Assembly (NCBI GenBank): GCA_017619355.1
Contig: JAFZSO010000036.1
Location: 1 to 64,000, forward strand
Direction: 5' to 3'
Origin: Muribaculaceae bacterium
GTDB taxonomy: Bacteria; Bacteroidota; Bacteroidia; Bacteroidales; Muribaculaceae
DNA: 64,000 nucleotides
Shown: piece by piece, positions 9,694 to 17,702 of the stretch
Numbering within the stretch: the stretch's first letter is position 1
How the letters are laid out: every line of letters begins with the position of its first letter
The notes under the pieces: generated by a model
What the model saw: only the letters and a program-made list of their open reading frames with translations
The model's database searches: none
Told to the model about the DNA's origin: nothing
Translations under genes and position numbers: made by a program

Positions 9694-9938
9694 AATGCTA
9701 TAACGTTTAAAAAAATTATCAATATGATTTTGCCTTTTAGACCCTATACAAGGGTTAAAGTTTAAATTTAGCTCACCAAATTACATATTTATTTCCACAT
9801 ATTGTGGGTTTTAACTCAAAAAACATCACTCAATAAACTTTTTTTAACCCAAAACGGACACAACCGCACTGGATTTACCACACTCTTGCAATTTCTGTGC
9901 CAATTTTTTAACCGCGTTTTCAGCAACCCGCTCAAGGG

Positions 9939-9970
9939 TTTGTATATTAGCCGACATTGTGCTATATTTG
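9939..9970 (+). promoter_or_regulatory. Strong promoter implying a leaderless or near-leaderless mRNA
   Basis: TTTG at 9939-9942, a 20-base spacer and TATATTTG at 9963-9970 match the Bacteroidetes consensus. The ATG at 9975 is only four bases after the -7 box, where transcription would start. Confidence 0.7.
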
Positions 9971-9974
9971 CACT

Positions 9975-10355
9975 ATGAAACTGGTTCAATTCATTCTGGC
10001 GATTGCCACAGCTATGCCTTTGTGGGCTTGCCACTCACAGCAGCAAGTGGAGAAGGTTACTCTGCCCATTCGCAACGATAGCATTCCAGGCTTGGAATAC
10101 TCTCCCACCACCCTCATCATCACCTACGATGCCGAAGTGGGCAAGCAACCCCTGCTCGATGCCATTCAGGCAAGCGGTGCCCAAGTCATTTACGATTACA
10201 GAATCATTCACGGCATGGCCATCCGCAAGCCCGACGACATGACCCTCGAGCAGGCCATCGCACACTTCCGCAAAGTGAAAGGCGTGCTCACGGTCGAAAA
10301 AGACCGTATTATCCGACTCACCGATCCCGTCCGCCCACCCGTCTTCGACCGATAA
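9975..10355 (+). CDS. Small lipoprotein resembling an inhibitor I9 / subtilisin propeptide domain
   Basis: The protein (126 residues) has a lipoprotein signal peptide with lipobox LWAC. The mature part (LIITYDAEVGKQPLLDAIQA, then DYRIIHGMAIRKP, ending VLTVEKDRIIRLTDP) has the compact beta-alpha-beta pattern of the I9 propeptide fold that inhibits or chaperones subtilases. No subtilase is adjacent. The I9 resemblance is by eye. The following gene starts 27 bases later, so they probably form an operon. The start is supported by the promoter directly upstream and by the signal peptide. Confidence 0.65.
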   Translation: MKLVQFILAIATAMPLWACHSQQQVEKVTLPIRNDSIPGLEYSPTTLIITYDAEVGKQPLLDAIQASGAQVIYDYRIIHGMAIRKPDDMTLEQAIAHFRKVKGVLTVEKDRIIRLTDPVRPPVFDR

Positions 10356-10382
10356 CCCACACACAACTTTTCCATATATAAT

Positions 10383-10829
10383 ATGCAACAACCCACTACC
10401 GACATCATCGAATCTCTGCTTGAAAAGCCCTGCTGGGTGATTGATTTCCTGCCTCACCAGGTTCCCGCAGACCAAGGATCACAATTCTTCAAAATTGAGA
10501 AGTTGTTGTTGCAATCGCCTCACATCAATCTGCTGTACGACAAATTCGCAGCCATCTTGCTCCAACTCTATTGCTACTACGACATTCACTTGTGCATGAA
10601 CGACGACGAAGTGTGGACATTCAATCCCGAACCCGAGCATTTGCTGAATGCCGTGCATAGTGTGCTGGAACAGAAACGGCATCTCGTCATTCTGATTGAA
10701 GCAACCTCTACCTTACTCACACTCAGTGGTGACGACACCCATATCACCGTCTATAATCCCAGCGACGATATCCTGCCGCTGCTCGACAAACTCGCCACCG
10801 CCCAAGGCTTGTGGCTTTGGAAACCCTAA
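10383..10829 (+). CDS. Conserved-looking hypothetical protein
   Basis: This soluble 148-residue protein follows the I9-like lipoprotein by 27 bases. It has no signal peptide or membrane segment and shows alternating hydrophobic helices and strands (HINLLYDKFAAILLQLYCYY, HLVILIEATSTLLTL). I do not recognise a family. Its codon use resembles its neighbours and its end converges on the P1 peptidase gene. Confidence 0.6.
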   Translation: MQQPTTDIIESLLEKPCWVIDFLPHQVPADQGSQFFKIEKLLLQSPHINLLYDKFAAILLQLYCYYDIHLCMNDDEVWTFNPEPEHLLNAVHSVLEQKRHLVILIEATSTLLTLSGDDTHITVYNPSDDILPLLDKLATAQGLWLWKP

Positions 10830-10858
10830 ACAATCAAGTAGTAAAGGAAACCGCTCTC

Positions 10859-11989
10859 CTACCGGTTGCGGAGCATTTCAAGCACTTTGTCAACAGGGAG
10901 AGCATCCACGTGGTTGCCGGCACGGCCTGTCATCGAGTCGGCCATAAACAAAGAGTTCCAAAGTGCTTCGGCAGTGGTCTCGATAGTAGCAGCGAAAATC
11001 GACGACATTTCGTTGTTGGCAAGCACAGTAGAGGTGATTTTCTTTGCCTTGTCGTTGATGAGGTTCTCGGGTGCTACCGAGAGGGCAATCACATAGTCGC
11101 CACTGCCGTTGGAGGCAATGCCGCCAGTCTTGGCCATGCCCATCATGGCGCGTTTGGCTACACGCTCTAAGTTGCGCGAGTCAAGCGGAGCATCAGTAAT
11201 CACTACCATCATGCACGAGCCATCCACATTCTCGGTGCGACGCACATGGTTGATGAAATCGTACTTCTGCAGTTTCTGACCCACCTGCACGCCATCAATC
11301 TCAAGGATGCCGCCATAATTGGTCTGGACAAGCACCCCAATAGTGTAACCACCCAGCGATTCGGGCAACACACGCGACGAGGTGCCAATTCCGCCCTTGA
11401 ACCCAAAGCAGATGGTGCCAGTTCCTGCTCCCACGCAACCTTGCTCCACAGGACCGCCTTTGGCATTCTTGATGGCATCTATCACCATTTGCGGAGTGAC
11501 ATACATGGCGCGGATGGTGTTGAGCCTGCCGTCGTTGGTCTCGCCTACGATGGCATTCACCGAGTTTTCGCGCTCATTGCCGGGGAGCGACAGGGTGTAG
11601 CGCACGGCACCCTCGATGCCTGCAGCCACGCTTAGGGTGTTGGTGAGTATAACGGGAGTTTCAATATTGCCCAGTTCACGCACTTGCGTGTAGCCCGCCA
11701 ACTTGCCGAATCCGTTGCCCACATAGATGGCGGCGGGCACCTTATTGCGGAAAAGGTTGCCCTGATGCGGCACAATGGCGGTGACGCCGGTGCGAATGCT
11801 GTCGGCCACGATACAGGTGACATGGCCCACGGTCACGCCTGGCACATCGGTAATAGCGTTATTGGGACCTGGCTGGAAGATGCCCGTGGGAAAGCCCCAT
11901 TCGCGCAAGGTCTTGTGGGTCTGACCCCACGAGCCCGATGCTACCAGCATCAGGCTCAGGGCTAAAATGAAACGATATGACAATTTCAT
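10859..11989 (-). CDS. P1 family (DmpA-like) peptidase, exported
   Basis: P1 (S58) enzymes are Ntn-type aminopeptidases/esterases that self-cleave before a Ser or Thr nucleophile. This 376-residue protein has a signal peptide (to GSWGQ), the N-terminal motif NAITDVPGVTVGHVT, and NTLSVAAGIEGAV. The processing region is CFGFKGGIGTSSR, with the candidate nucleophile Ser at about residue 204-205. GDYVIALS follows. A GTG lies one codon upstream, but the ATG at 11989 overlaps the upstream stop as TGATG, indicating coupling with the HerA/DUF853 gene. Confidence 0.88.
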   Translation of the reverse strand: MKLSYRFILALSLMLVASGSWGQTHKTLREWGFPTGIFQPGPNNAITDVPGVTVGHVTCIVADSIRTGVTAIVPHQGNLFRNKVPAAIYVGNGFGKLAGYTQVRELGNIETPVILTNTLSVAAGIEGAVRYTLSLPGNERENSVNAIVGETNDGRLNTIRAMYVTPQMVIDAIKNAKGGPVEQGCVGAGTGTICFGFKGGIGTSSRVLPESLGGYTIGVLVQTNYGGILEIDGVQVGQKLQKYDFINHVRRTENVDGSCMMVVITDAPLDSRNLERVAKRAMMGMAKTGGIASNGSGDYVIALSVAPENLINDKAKKITSTVLANNEMSSIFAATIETTAEALWNSLFMADSMTGRAGNHVDALPVDKVLEMLRNR

Positions 11990-13560
11990 CACTTGAGAAG
12001 ATTGCCTAAAATGTCGCGGGTGATGGTGCGGGTAGCAGCCTGAGTGGCACTCTTGGTGATCTTGCTGCCAGCACTGGTCTTGCTCTTGGTCTTCTTTCCG
12101 CTCACGGCGTCGCTCACCTTGGTGCCAATGATGGTGGCAATGGCAGCAGTCACTGCCGTGGCGATGGCCTTTAAGATGCGCCTGATAAGACCCGGTTTCT
12201 TGTTCTTCTCCTCTTTGGCTTTCTCCTTCTCTTTTTCGGCCTCGGCTTTAGCTTCTTCTTCGGCCTTAGCTTCTTTCTCCATTTCCTTGAGCAGCACCTC
12301 AAAGGCACTCTCGCGGTCTACCGCTTTGTCATACTTGCCATAGATGCGGCTGCTCTTGATGATGCCGTCGCGCTGGCCCTCGGTGATAGCACCAATCTGG
12401 CTCAGCGGGAACAGAATCTTGGCACGTTCCACAATGCTGGGCGCACCCTTCTCGTCGAGGAACGACACAAGTGCCTCACCGGTCTCGAGGTTCATGATGG
12501 TTTCATCAGTCTTGAACGCAGGGTTGGGACGGAAGGTGTCGGCAGCGGTCTTCACTGCTTTCTGATCCTTGGGCGTATAGGCACGCAGGGCATGCTGCAC
12601 ACGGTTACCCAACTGACCCAGGATGGTCTCGGGAATGTCGGTAGGACTTTGGGTCACGAAGTAGATACCCACGCCCTTACTGCGAATGAGGCGGATGACC
12701 TGCTCAATCTTATCGACCATGGCCTTGGAGGTATCGTCGAAGAGCATGTGAGCCTCATCGAAGAAGAACACGAGTTTGGGCAAGTCAAGATCGCCCACCT
12801 CGGGCAAGGTGCTGTAGAGTTCGCTCATGAGCCACAGCAAGAAGGTGGAATAGAGCTTGGGCTTGAGCATGAGCTTGTCGGCAGCGAGCACATTCATGAT
12901 GCCCTTGCCACCTTCGCATTGCAGCAGGTCGTAGATTTCGAATTCGGGTTTGCCAAAGAACTGGTTGCCGCCCTGGTCCTCAAGACGCAGAATGGCGCGC
13001 TGAATAGCACCCACCGATGCAGTAGCAATGTTGCCATACTGCGTGGTATATTCTCCCGAGTGCTTGCTAATGTAGTCGAGCAATGAGCGCAAGTCTTTCA
13101 GGTCATCGAGCAGCCAACCACGGTCGTCGGCAATGCGGAAGGCGATGGTGAGCACGCCAGCCTGAGTCTCGTTGAGTTCAAACAGGCGTGAAAGGAGTTC
13201 GGGACCCATCTCCGATACGGTGGCACGCATGGGATGTCCCTGCTCGCCATAGACGTCGAAGAAACGCACGGGGCAAGCCTGGAACTCCGGATTTTCAATG
13301 CCAAACTCAGGCATTCTCTTCTCAATGAAGCCTGAGAGCTTGCCGGGTTGACTGATGCCCGAAAGGTCGCCCTTCATGTCGGCCATGAAGCATGGCACGC
13401 CTGCCTGGCAGAAACTTTCAGCAATCACTTGAAGGGTAACGGTTTTGCCCGTACCGGTAGCACCGGCCACAAGACCATGCCTGTTAGCCATCTTGCCAAT
13501 GATGTGGATGGGACCATTGTCGCAATGCGCAATGTAGAATTCTTTGTCTGGTGTATACAT
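11989..13560 (-). CDS. HerA-like ATPase, DUF853 (YjgR) family
   Basis: The 523-residue protein has Walker A GATGTGKTV near residue 33, MADMKGDLSG, and Walker B KLVFFFDEAHMLF. A sensor segment, GIYFVTQSPTDIPETILGQLGNRVQHALRA, is characteristic of DUF853/YjgR. The C-terminal 90 residues are a Lys/Glu/Ala-rich coiled coil followed by an Ala/Thr-rich hydrophobic stretch and a basic tail. The cellular role is not established. The family is related to DNA-pumping HerA ATPases. An upstream frame extension exists, but the promoter at 13633-13664 and the ATG at 13560 fit the family start MYTPDKEFYIA. Confidence 0.88.
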   Translation of the reverse strand: MYTPDKEFYIAHCDNGPIHIIGKMANRHGLVAGATGTGKTVTLQVIAESFCQAGVPCFMADMKGDLSGISQPGKLSGFIEKRMPEFGIENPEFQACPVRFFDVYGEQGHPMRATVSEMGPELLSRLFELNETQAGVLTIAFRIADDRGWLLDDLKDLRSLLDYISKHSGEYTTQYGNIATASVGAIQRAILRLEDQGGNQFFGKPEFEIYDLLQCEGGKGIMNVLAADKLMLKPKLYSTFLLWLMSELYSTLPEVGDLDLPKLVFFFDEAHMLFDDTSKAMVDKIEQVIRLIRSKGVGIYFVTQSPTDIPETILGQLGNRVQHALRAYTPKDQKAVKTAADTFRPNPAFKTDETIMNLETGEALVSFLDEKGAPSIVERAKILFPLSQIGAITEGQRDGIIKSSRIYGKYDKAVDRESAFEVLLKEMEKEAKAEEEAKAEAEKEKEKAKEEKNKKPGLIRRILKAIATAVTAAIATIIGTKVSDAVSGKKTKSKTSAGSKITKSATQAATRTITRDILGNLLK

Positions 13561-13632
13561 AGTTATAAAGTTTTTAGTGAATAATCGTAATGGTATTTGA
13601 GCACTTTCAGCACAGCTTGATGCTCTAATTAG

Positions 13633-13664
13633 CAAAGATACACATTTTTCCGGTGCCAACCAAA
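13633..13664 (-). promoter_or_regulatory. Promoter of the HerA/P1 peptidase operon
   Basis: On the minus strand TTTG (13664-13661), a 20-base spacer and TATCTTTG (13640-13633) form a full consensus promoter about 70 bases before the ATG. Confidence 0.75.
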
Positions 13665-13683
13665 TTATATCATTTTTTTTCAA

Positions 13684-13691
13684 TAACTTTG
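13684..13691 (+). promoter_or_regulatory. -7 box for the CvfB-like gene, divergent from the HerA promoter
   Basis: TAACTTTG lies 23 bases before the ATG at 13715. It is back to back with the minus-strand promoter, so the two promoters share about 50 bases. Confidence 0.6.
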
Positions 13692-13714
13692 CATACTCTA
13701 AATTGATACAAAGC

Positions 13715-14542
13715 ATGAAAATTGGACAATATAACGAGTTAAAGGTGAACCGGAGCGTGGACTTTGGTCTGTATTTGATTGACGACGAGGGCAACGAAGT
13801 GCTGCTCCCTAAGCGCTATGTGACCGACGAGATGGCCGAGGGCAAAATGCTCGAAGTCTTTGTCTATAACGATTCTGAGAACCGCCCCGTTGCCACCACC
13901 GAGCGTCCGCACGCCGTGGTGGGCGATTTTGCGCTGATGCGCGTCAGTGCCGTGAACCAGGTGGGCGCATTCCTCGACTGGGGACTGGTGGCAAAGGAAC
14001 TGCTGGTGCCTTTCCGTGAACAACGCGTGAAGATGCAACCTGGCCGCAGCTACATCGTCTACATCTACCTCGACCACGAGAGCCAACGCGTGGTGGCTAC
14101 CGCAAAACTCGATAAATATCTCAATAACACTCAGCCCCGCTACTATCATCGCCAAAAGGTGGATGTGCTGATTGTTCAACGCACCGAACTGGGTTACAAG
14201 GTCATCGTCAACAACCTGCACTGGGGCATGCTCTATGCCAACGAGACCTACGGCGACGTGAACGTGGGCGAACGCCATACAGCCTTTATCAAGCAGGTGC
14301 GCGACGACGGTAAAATCGACGTGACGCTGCTCAAAATCGAGAAGATGCGCGTCGATGACCTGTCGACACAAATCCTCAACTACCTGAAGAATCATGGTGG
14401 CAGCATGACCCTGAACGACAAGAGCGACCCGAAAGAGATTCTCGCTGCCTTTAACTGCAGCAAGAAAGACTTCAAGAAGGCGTTGGGGCAACTCTACAAA
14501 GAAAAGAAGGTGACGCTGGGCGACCAAGTGAAACTGGTGTGA
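13715..14542 (+). CDS. CvfB-like S1 RNA-binding protein
   Basis: This protein (275 residues) matches the CvfB/YitL layout of consecutive S1-like OB folds and a C-terminal winged helix. The first S1-like segment begins GQYNELKVNRSVDFGLYLID and ends NEVLLPKRYV. A second runs VSAVNQVGAFLDWGLVAKELLVP. A third lies at HWGMLYANET to KIDVTLL. The winged helix is at about residues 205-275 (LNYLKNHGGSMTLNDKS). CvfB proteins bind RNA and affect virulence-gene expression in Gram-positives. The role here is inferred. The next gene follows 21 bases later. Confidence 0.82.
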   Translation: MKIGQYNELKVNRSVDFGLYLIDDEGNEVLLPKRYVTDEMAEGKMLEVFVYNDSENRPVATTERPHAVVGDFALMRVSAVNQVGAFLDWGLVAKELLVPFREQRVKMQPGRSYIVYIYLDHESQRVVATAKLDKYLNNTQPRYYHRQKVDVLIVQRTELGYKVIVNNLHWGMLYANETYGDVNVGERHTAFIKQVRDDGKIDVTLLKIEKMRVDDLSTQILNYLKNHGGSMTLNDKSDPKEILAAFNCSKKDFKKALGQLYKEKKVTLGDQVKLV

Positions 14543-14563
14543 CGAAAACACTCACGACGGCAG

Positions 14564-15019
14564 ATGGACGCATTTGTTGAATTTTTCACGCAGTGGGGCA
14601 TATTCGGGCTGTTTTTTGGCTCTTTTATTGCCGGCAGCGTGGTGCCGCTCAGTTCAGAGGCGCTGCTTGTGGTTTGCCTCGGCCCGCTCAAGTTGGGTGC
14701 CTGGCCCTGCTTCATCGCAGCTCTTGCCGGGAATGTGGCGGGCGGTATGACCTGCTACCTCATTGGCCATTTGGGCAAAATGGAATGGATCGAGAAATAC
14801 TTCCATGTGAAGAAGGAAAAACTCGACAAGGCCCAGCGATGGGTCGAGAACCGTGGAGCCTACATGGCATTCTTCGCCTTCTTGCCCATACTGGGATCGG
14901 CCATCACCATTGCGCTGGGCCTGATGCGCGCCAACGTGTGGATTGTGCTGCTGTCGATGACTCTGGGCAAGGCCATCCGTTATGCCCTCATCATCTGGCC
15001 CATGCTATTGTTTTTCTGA
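14564..15019 (+). CDS. YqaA/DedA-family small membrane protein
   Basis: This 151-residue integral membrane protein has about four hydrophobic segments. It has the DedA/SNARE-associated signature: FGSFIAGSVVPLSSEALLV, then GNVAGGMTCYLIGHLGK, and a second half with AFFAFLPILGSAITIALG. YqaA members are inner-membrane proteins, related to lipid scramblases or flippases, of uncertain substrate. It lies 21 bases after the CvfB-like gene and is probably cotranscribed. Confidence 0.8.
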   Translation: MDAFVEFFTQWGIFGLFFGSFIAGSVVPLSSEALLVVCLGPLKLGAWPCFIAALAGNVAGGMTCYLIGHLGKMEWIEKYFHVKKEKLDKAQRWVENRGAYMAFFAFLPILGSAITIALGLMRANVWIVLLSMTLGKAIRYALIIWPMLLFF

Positions 15020-15054
15020 AAAACAGCCTTCCACAGCCAAAAAAGTGAGCCTTT

Positions 15055-15086
15055 TTTGCGTGTTTCGTGAAGTTTTTGTAATTTTG
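15055..15086 (+). promoter_or_regulatory. Promoter of deoD
   Basis: TTTG at 15055-15058, a 20-base spacer and TAATTTTG at 15079-15086 precede the ATG at 15129 by 42 bases. Confidence 0.75.
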
Positions 15087-15128
15087 GAGCAAATAAACTT
15101 TATAAAAACTAACAAAAACCACTGAATC

Positions 15129-15836
15129 ATGAACAAAACTCCTACTCCCCACATTGGGGCAAAATTCGGCGAGATTGCCGAAACCGTCATCATGGCTGGC
15201 GACCCCTTGCGCGCCAAATTCATGGCCGAGAATTTCATGGAAAATCCTGTTCAGTTCAACAACGTGCGCGGCATGCTGGGATTCACCGGCACTCACAAGG
15301 GCAAACGCGTGAGTGTAATGGGCCATGGCATGGGTATGCCCTCGATAGGTATCTACACCTATGAGTTGTTTAACTTCTATGGCGTGAAAGCCATCATCCG
15401 CGTGGGCTCAGCAGGCGCTTTCGACACCGATCTGCACCTGGGCGACCTGGTCATTGCCATGGGCGCTTGCACCGACTCCAACTATGGCGCTCAGTATGCC
15501 CTACCTGGTCCCTTTGCGCCCATTGCCGACTTCAACCTGGTGCGTGGTGCTGCCGAAGCATGCGAGAAATATGGCTATAACTACAAGGTGGGCAACGTGG
15601 TGTCGTCCGACGTGTTCTACAACGACATCAACCAGAACGACAAGTGGATGAAGATGGGCGTGCTGGCCGTTGAGATGGAGGCCGCAGCACTCTACATGAA
15701 CGCTGCCCGTGCCGGCAAGCAGGCACTCACCATCTGCACCATCTCCGACCACATTGTTACTGGCGAGGTGACCACATCAGAACAGCGTCAGAACTCGTTC
15801 ACACACATGATGGACGTGGCTTTCTCCCTCATCTGA
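15129..15836 (+). CDS. deoD: Purine-nucleoside phosphorylase, DeoD type
   Basis: This enzyme cleaves purine (deoxy)nucleosides with phosphate to a free base and (deoxy)ribose-1-phosphate in purine salvage. The protein (235 residues) is the normal length for hexameric DeoD. It begins [28 protein letters not shown] and has the phosphate/ribose-site motif [12 protein letters not shown], then RVGSAGAFD. It also has VVSSDVFY, the purine/ribose-binding [10 protein letters not shown], and ISDHIVTGE, whose Asp is the usual catalytic acid. It is monocistronic with its own promoter and a strong hairpin after the stop. Confidence 0.95.
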   Translation: MNKTPTPHIGAKFGEIAETVIMAGDPLRAKFMAENFMENPVQFNNVRGMLGFTGTHKGKRVSVMGHGMGMPSIGIYTYELFNFYGVKAIIRVGSAGAFDTDLHLGDLVIAMGACTDSNYGAQYALPGPFAPIADFNLVRGAAEACEKYGYNYKVGNVVSSDVFYNDINQNDKWMKMGVLAVEMEAAALYMNAARAGKQALTICTISDHIVTGEVTTSEQRQNSFTHMMDVAFSLI

Positions 15837-15872
15837 TTTCCACACAACCCGTTCATTAAGATTTAAATCAAA

Positions 15873-15911
15873 ACAGGGCGCGCCTAATCTCAGCATTCAG
15901 GCGCGCCCTGT
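15873..15911. terminator. Strong hairpin between convergent genes
   Basis: A perfect 13-bp GC-rich stem (ACAGGGCGCGCCT and its complement) closes a 13-base loop. It lies between deoD and the convergent TSCPD gene. The T-tract is weak on both sides. Confidence 0.7.
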
Positions 15912-15919
15912 CGCCCTTC

Positions 15920-15947
15920 CTTAATCTCTCATCACTAATCACTCATC
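15920..15947 (-). repeat. 14-bp imperfect tandem repeat overlapping a stop codon
   Basis: CTTAATCTCTCATC is followed by ACTAATCACTCATC (plus strand). The array lies between the terminator and the end of the TSCPD gene and overlaps its stop codon. Confidence 0.5.
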
Positions 15948-16202
15948 CTTTATCCCTAATCCTTCCTCTATGGCCCTGGCTAGCTGGTCGGGGCACGAGG
16001 TAGCCTTGTAGCCGCAGCGCACGCCACGCAACTTGCGCATCACATCCTCAGCCTTCTGCCCTTCCACAAGCAGTGAAATACCTGTGGTGTTGCCCTGGCA
16101 ACCGCCCACAAACTGCACATTATGCAGCCGCTGTTCATCGTCAAGTTCAAAAAGAATCATCTGGGAACATGTCCCTTCGGTTGTATAGCTTATCTGTTTC
16201 AT
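15939..16202 (-). CDS. TSCPD domain protein (TIGR03905-like)
   Basis: This 87-residue protein starts MKQISYTTEGTCSQMILFEL and has the Cys-rich TSCPD-type segments GGCQGNTTGISLLVEG, RGVRCGYKATSCPDQLARAI. The domain also occurs fused to some ribonucleotide reductases and the standalone role is unknown. Upstream codons are open, but the ATG at 16202 gives the family N-terminus. Confidence 0.85.
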   Translation of the reverse strand: MKQISYTTEGTCSQMILFELDDEQRLHNVQFVGGCQGNTTGISLLVEGQKAEDVMRKLRGVRCGYKATSCPDQLARAIEEGLGIKDE

Positions 16203-16250
16203 TTCTATTAATTTATATGTCAATTATTAAAGTGTTAATTAAAGTCTTGT

Positions 16251-16517
16251 TCATCCTTCTTGCTCCTTGCCTTTACGGCGTTCTCGCCTAATGGCCAAAA
16301 CCGCTGGCACCACAATAACATAGGCAAGCAATGCCAACAAAGCAATCTGCGGCAAGTTCGACATTCGCTCCTTCCAGTACTGCCAAGAGTAAAGGTCAGG
16401 CGGCCCCTCACAATACCCTTCGGGCCACGGATTGAGTCCGAAATAAATATTCAACGCAACCCACAACACCAGCGTGAAGGCCACATAAATCACCAAATGA
16501 ACAATATATTTTTTCAT
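16251..16517 (-). CDS. Small two-helix membrane protein
   Basis: The protein (88 residues) has one transmembrane helix at about residues 5-28, a Trp/Pro-rich external loop (NPWPEGYCEGPPDLYSWQYW), and a second helix at about 55-76 ending in a basic tail (RRERRKGKEQ). I recognise no family. It lies 48 bases upstream of the TSCPD gene on the same strand and has its own -7 box at 16538-16545, so the two may be cotranscribed. Confidence 0.6.
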   Translation of the reverse strand: MKKYIVHLVIYVAFTLVLWVALNIYFGLNPWPEGYCEGPPDLYSWQYWKERMSNLPQIALLALLAYVIVVPAVLAIRRERRKGKEQEG

Positions 16518-16537
16518 AGCAGAGACCTTTATGCTTA

Positions 16538-16545
16538 CAAAGATA
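16538..16545 (-). promoter_or_regulatory. -7 box upstream of the small membrane protein
   Basis: TATCTTTG on the minus strand, 20 bases before the ATG at 16517. Confidence 0.6.
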
Positions 16546-16577
16546 ATGAAAAATCCATCATACTTGCACTATGTGGC

Positions 16578-16609
16578 ATTGGAAAACAGAAAATAATGAA
16601 TTATATTTG
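16578..16609 (+). promoter_or_regulatory. Promoter of a dockerin-like secreted protein
   Basis: ATTG at 16578-16581, a 20-base spacer and TATATTTG at 16602-16609 lie upstream of the ATG at 16635. Confidence 0.6.
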
Positions 16610-16634
16610 CACATCTTTAACCAACACATTAACT

Positions 16635-17078
16635 ATGAAAAAGATTATCATATCAGCAATTCTTGCTTTTGCTTGTGTATGCGCTTTTGCGCAAAAGAGT
16701 TACATAACCGTTTTCGCTCATCCCAACTCCTTACTTGAAGGCATTCAACTAACTGGCGATGTGCCAAGTGACATCGACGGGTTATACTATAATGACAACA
16801 ACCACAGCTGGTACTCCGACCGTTATTACAGCATGGGAGAAATCCTGAACATCCTCTCGGGTTATGGCTATGAGATTGAATTCATGGAAGGTGGATTCAC
16901 ATCGGGGTCAAGCGCCAACAATCAAAGGGCGCTTTTTGTCTTATCCAAGCCTGCTTCAAACCAGTCTCCCCTAACTGGCGACATCAACAAGGACGGCAAG
17001 GTAAATGTGAGTGATGTAACACATTTAGTAAACATTATCCTTGGCATCATCAAGCAGAATCCCAATTTGCTAAAATAG
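16635..17078 (+). CDS. Small secreted protein with one dockerin-like repeat
   Basis: The protein (147 residues) has a signal peptide (to CAFAQK). A mature domain of about 85 residues, rich in Tyr, Asp and Asn, I do not recognise. A C-terminal dockerin-type calcium loop reads GDINKDGKVNVSDVTHLVNIIL. The same tail type ends the proteins at 2368-4386 and 17703-18482. The start is supported by the promoter and signal peptide; a long upstream frame extension is rejected because it runs through the promoter. Confidence 0.7.
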   Translation: MKKIIISAILAFACVCAFAQKSYITVFAHPNSLLEGIQLTGDVPSDIDGLYYNDNNHSWYSDRYYSMGEILNILSGYGYEIEFMEGGFTSGSSANNQRALFVLSKPASNQSPLTGDINKDGKVNVSDVTHLVNIILGIIKQNPNLLK

Positions 17079-17260
17079 CCCCCTTTGTCCAACTGCAAGA
17101 TTTGCTCCCATTCGGTTGCGAATACCTCATGGTTCTCGTGCGAAGCACGACTCCAAGAATTGTCATCAATTGTCTGACTCAAAATAACACCCGCGGCAGA
17201 CGGGGTTGACGACCGGGATTCGCTACGCGCATCCCTCACGCTCCCGCGGGGCCGCTGACA
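17079..17260. other. Non-coding spacer sharing a 20-base motif with the 35-kb repeat region
   Basis: No gene is seen between the dockerin-like gene and the tRNA (309 bases with the hairpin below). It holds a short hairpin, CGTGC-GAA-GCACG, near 17139-17151. At 17160-17179 a 20-base motif (TTGTCATC, then AATTGTCTGACT) recurs with one change at 35390-35409 and with more changes at 35248-35267. Confidence 0.6.
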
Positions 17261-17387
17261 AGAGATTGAGAAACGACAGCGCACGCGCTGAGTTTCGTTT
17301 CTTGCTACACTGCCATAAGCAAGCGAGCTTGCATGGCAGTACAACAAGAAACGGCTGCGACTATGTCACAACCGTTTCTCAATCTCT
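17261..17387. repeat. Nested inverted repeat abutting the tRNA-Ser gene
   Basis: Outer 15-bp arms AGAGATTGAGAAACG (17261-17275) and its exact complement (17373-17387) enclose a 58-base hairpin (17296-17353). Its stem is built of CGTTTCTTG, ACTGCCAT and GCAAGC with their perfect complements, around a GA turn. The outer right arm ends exactly where the tRNA CCA begins. No reading frame is plausible. It could be a MITE-like element or a structured RNA. Confidence 0.75.
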
Positions 17388-17475
17388 TGGCGGAGAGAGA
17401 GGGATTCGAACCCCCGGTGCCTCTCAGCACGCCGGTTTTCAAGACCGGTGTAATCGACCACTCTACCATCTCTCC
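17388..17475 (-). tRNA. tRNA-Ser (anticodon UGA)
   Basis: The minus strand reads as a class II tRNA of 88 bases including an encoded CCA. It has acceptor stem GGAGAGA pairing with TCTCTCC, discriminator G, anticodon loop CTTGAAA (anticodon TGA), a long variable arm (GTGCTGAGAGGCAC) and the T loop TTCGAAT. A consensus promoter lies just upstream. It reads UCA and probably UCG. Confidence 0.95.
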
Positions 17476-17515
17476 GAAAGCTATTAACGAGTGGGTCGTT
17501 AGCATTTTTCGGGTG

Positions 17516-17547
17516 CAAAGTTAGGCACAAGAATTGTTCTGTGCAAA
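17516..17547 (-). promoter_or_regulatory. Promoter of tRNA-Ser
   Basis: On the minus strand TTTG (17547-17544), a 20-base spacer and TAACTTTG (17523-17516) end 40 bases before the tRNA 5' end. Confidence 0.75.
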
Positions 17548-17702
17548 TTTTTTTATAAAATAGTAGGTATTTGAGAGAAATTTTCTTAACTTTGCCAAAT
17601 GTAATTGGCGGAATCAACATTTGCTAACTCAGCCACAAAACACACATAAGAAATCTTCGAAATATCAATATTATTATCATAAACATTTAAAATCAGAAAA
17701 TT

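Noticed and set aside
10035-15326. Long antisense frames opposite the P1, HerA, CvfB-like and deoD genes
   Set aside because: The other strand encodes clear families, and the shadows show no domains.
17206-17620. Frames crossing the tRNA-Ser and its hairpin on both strands
   Set aside because: They translate the tRNA and inverted repeat, so they are chance frames.
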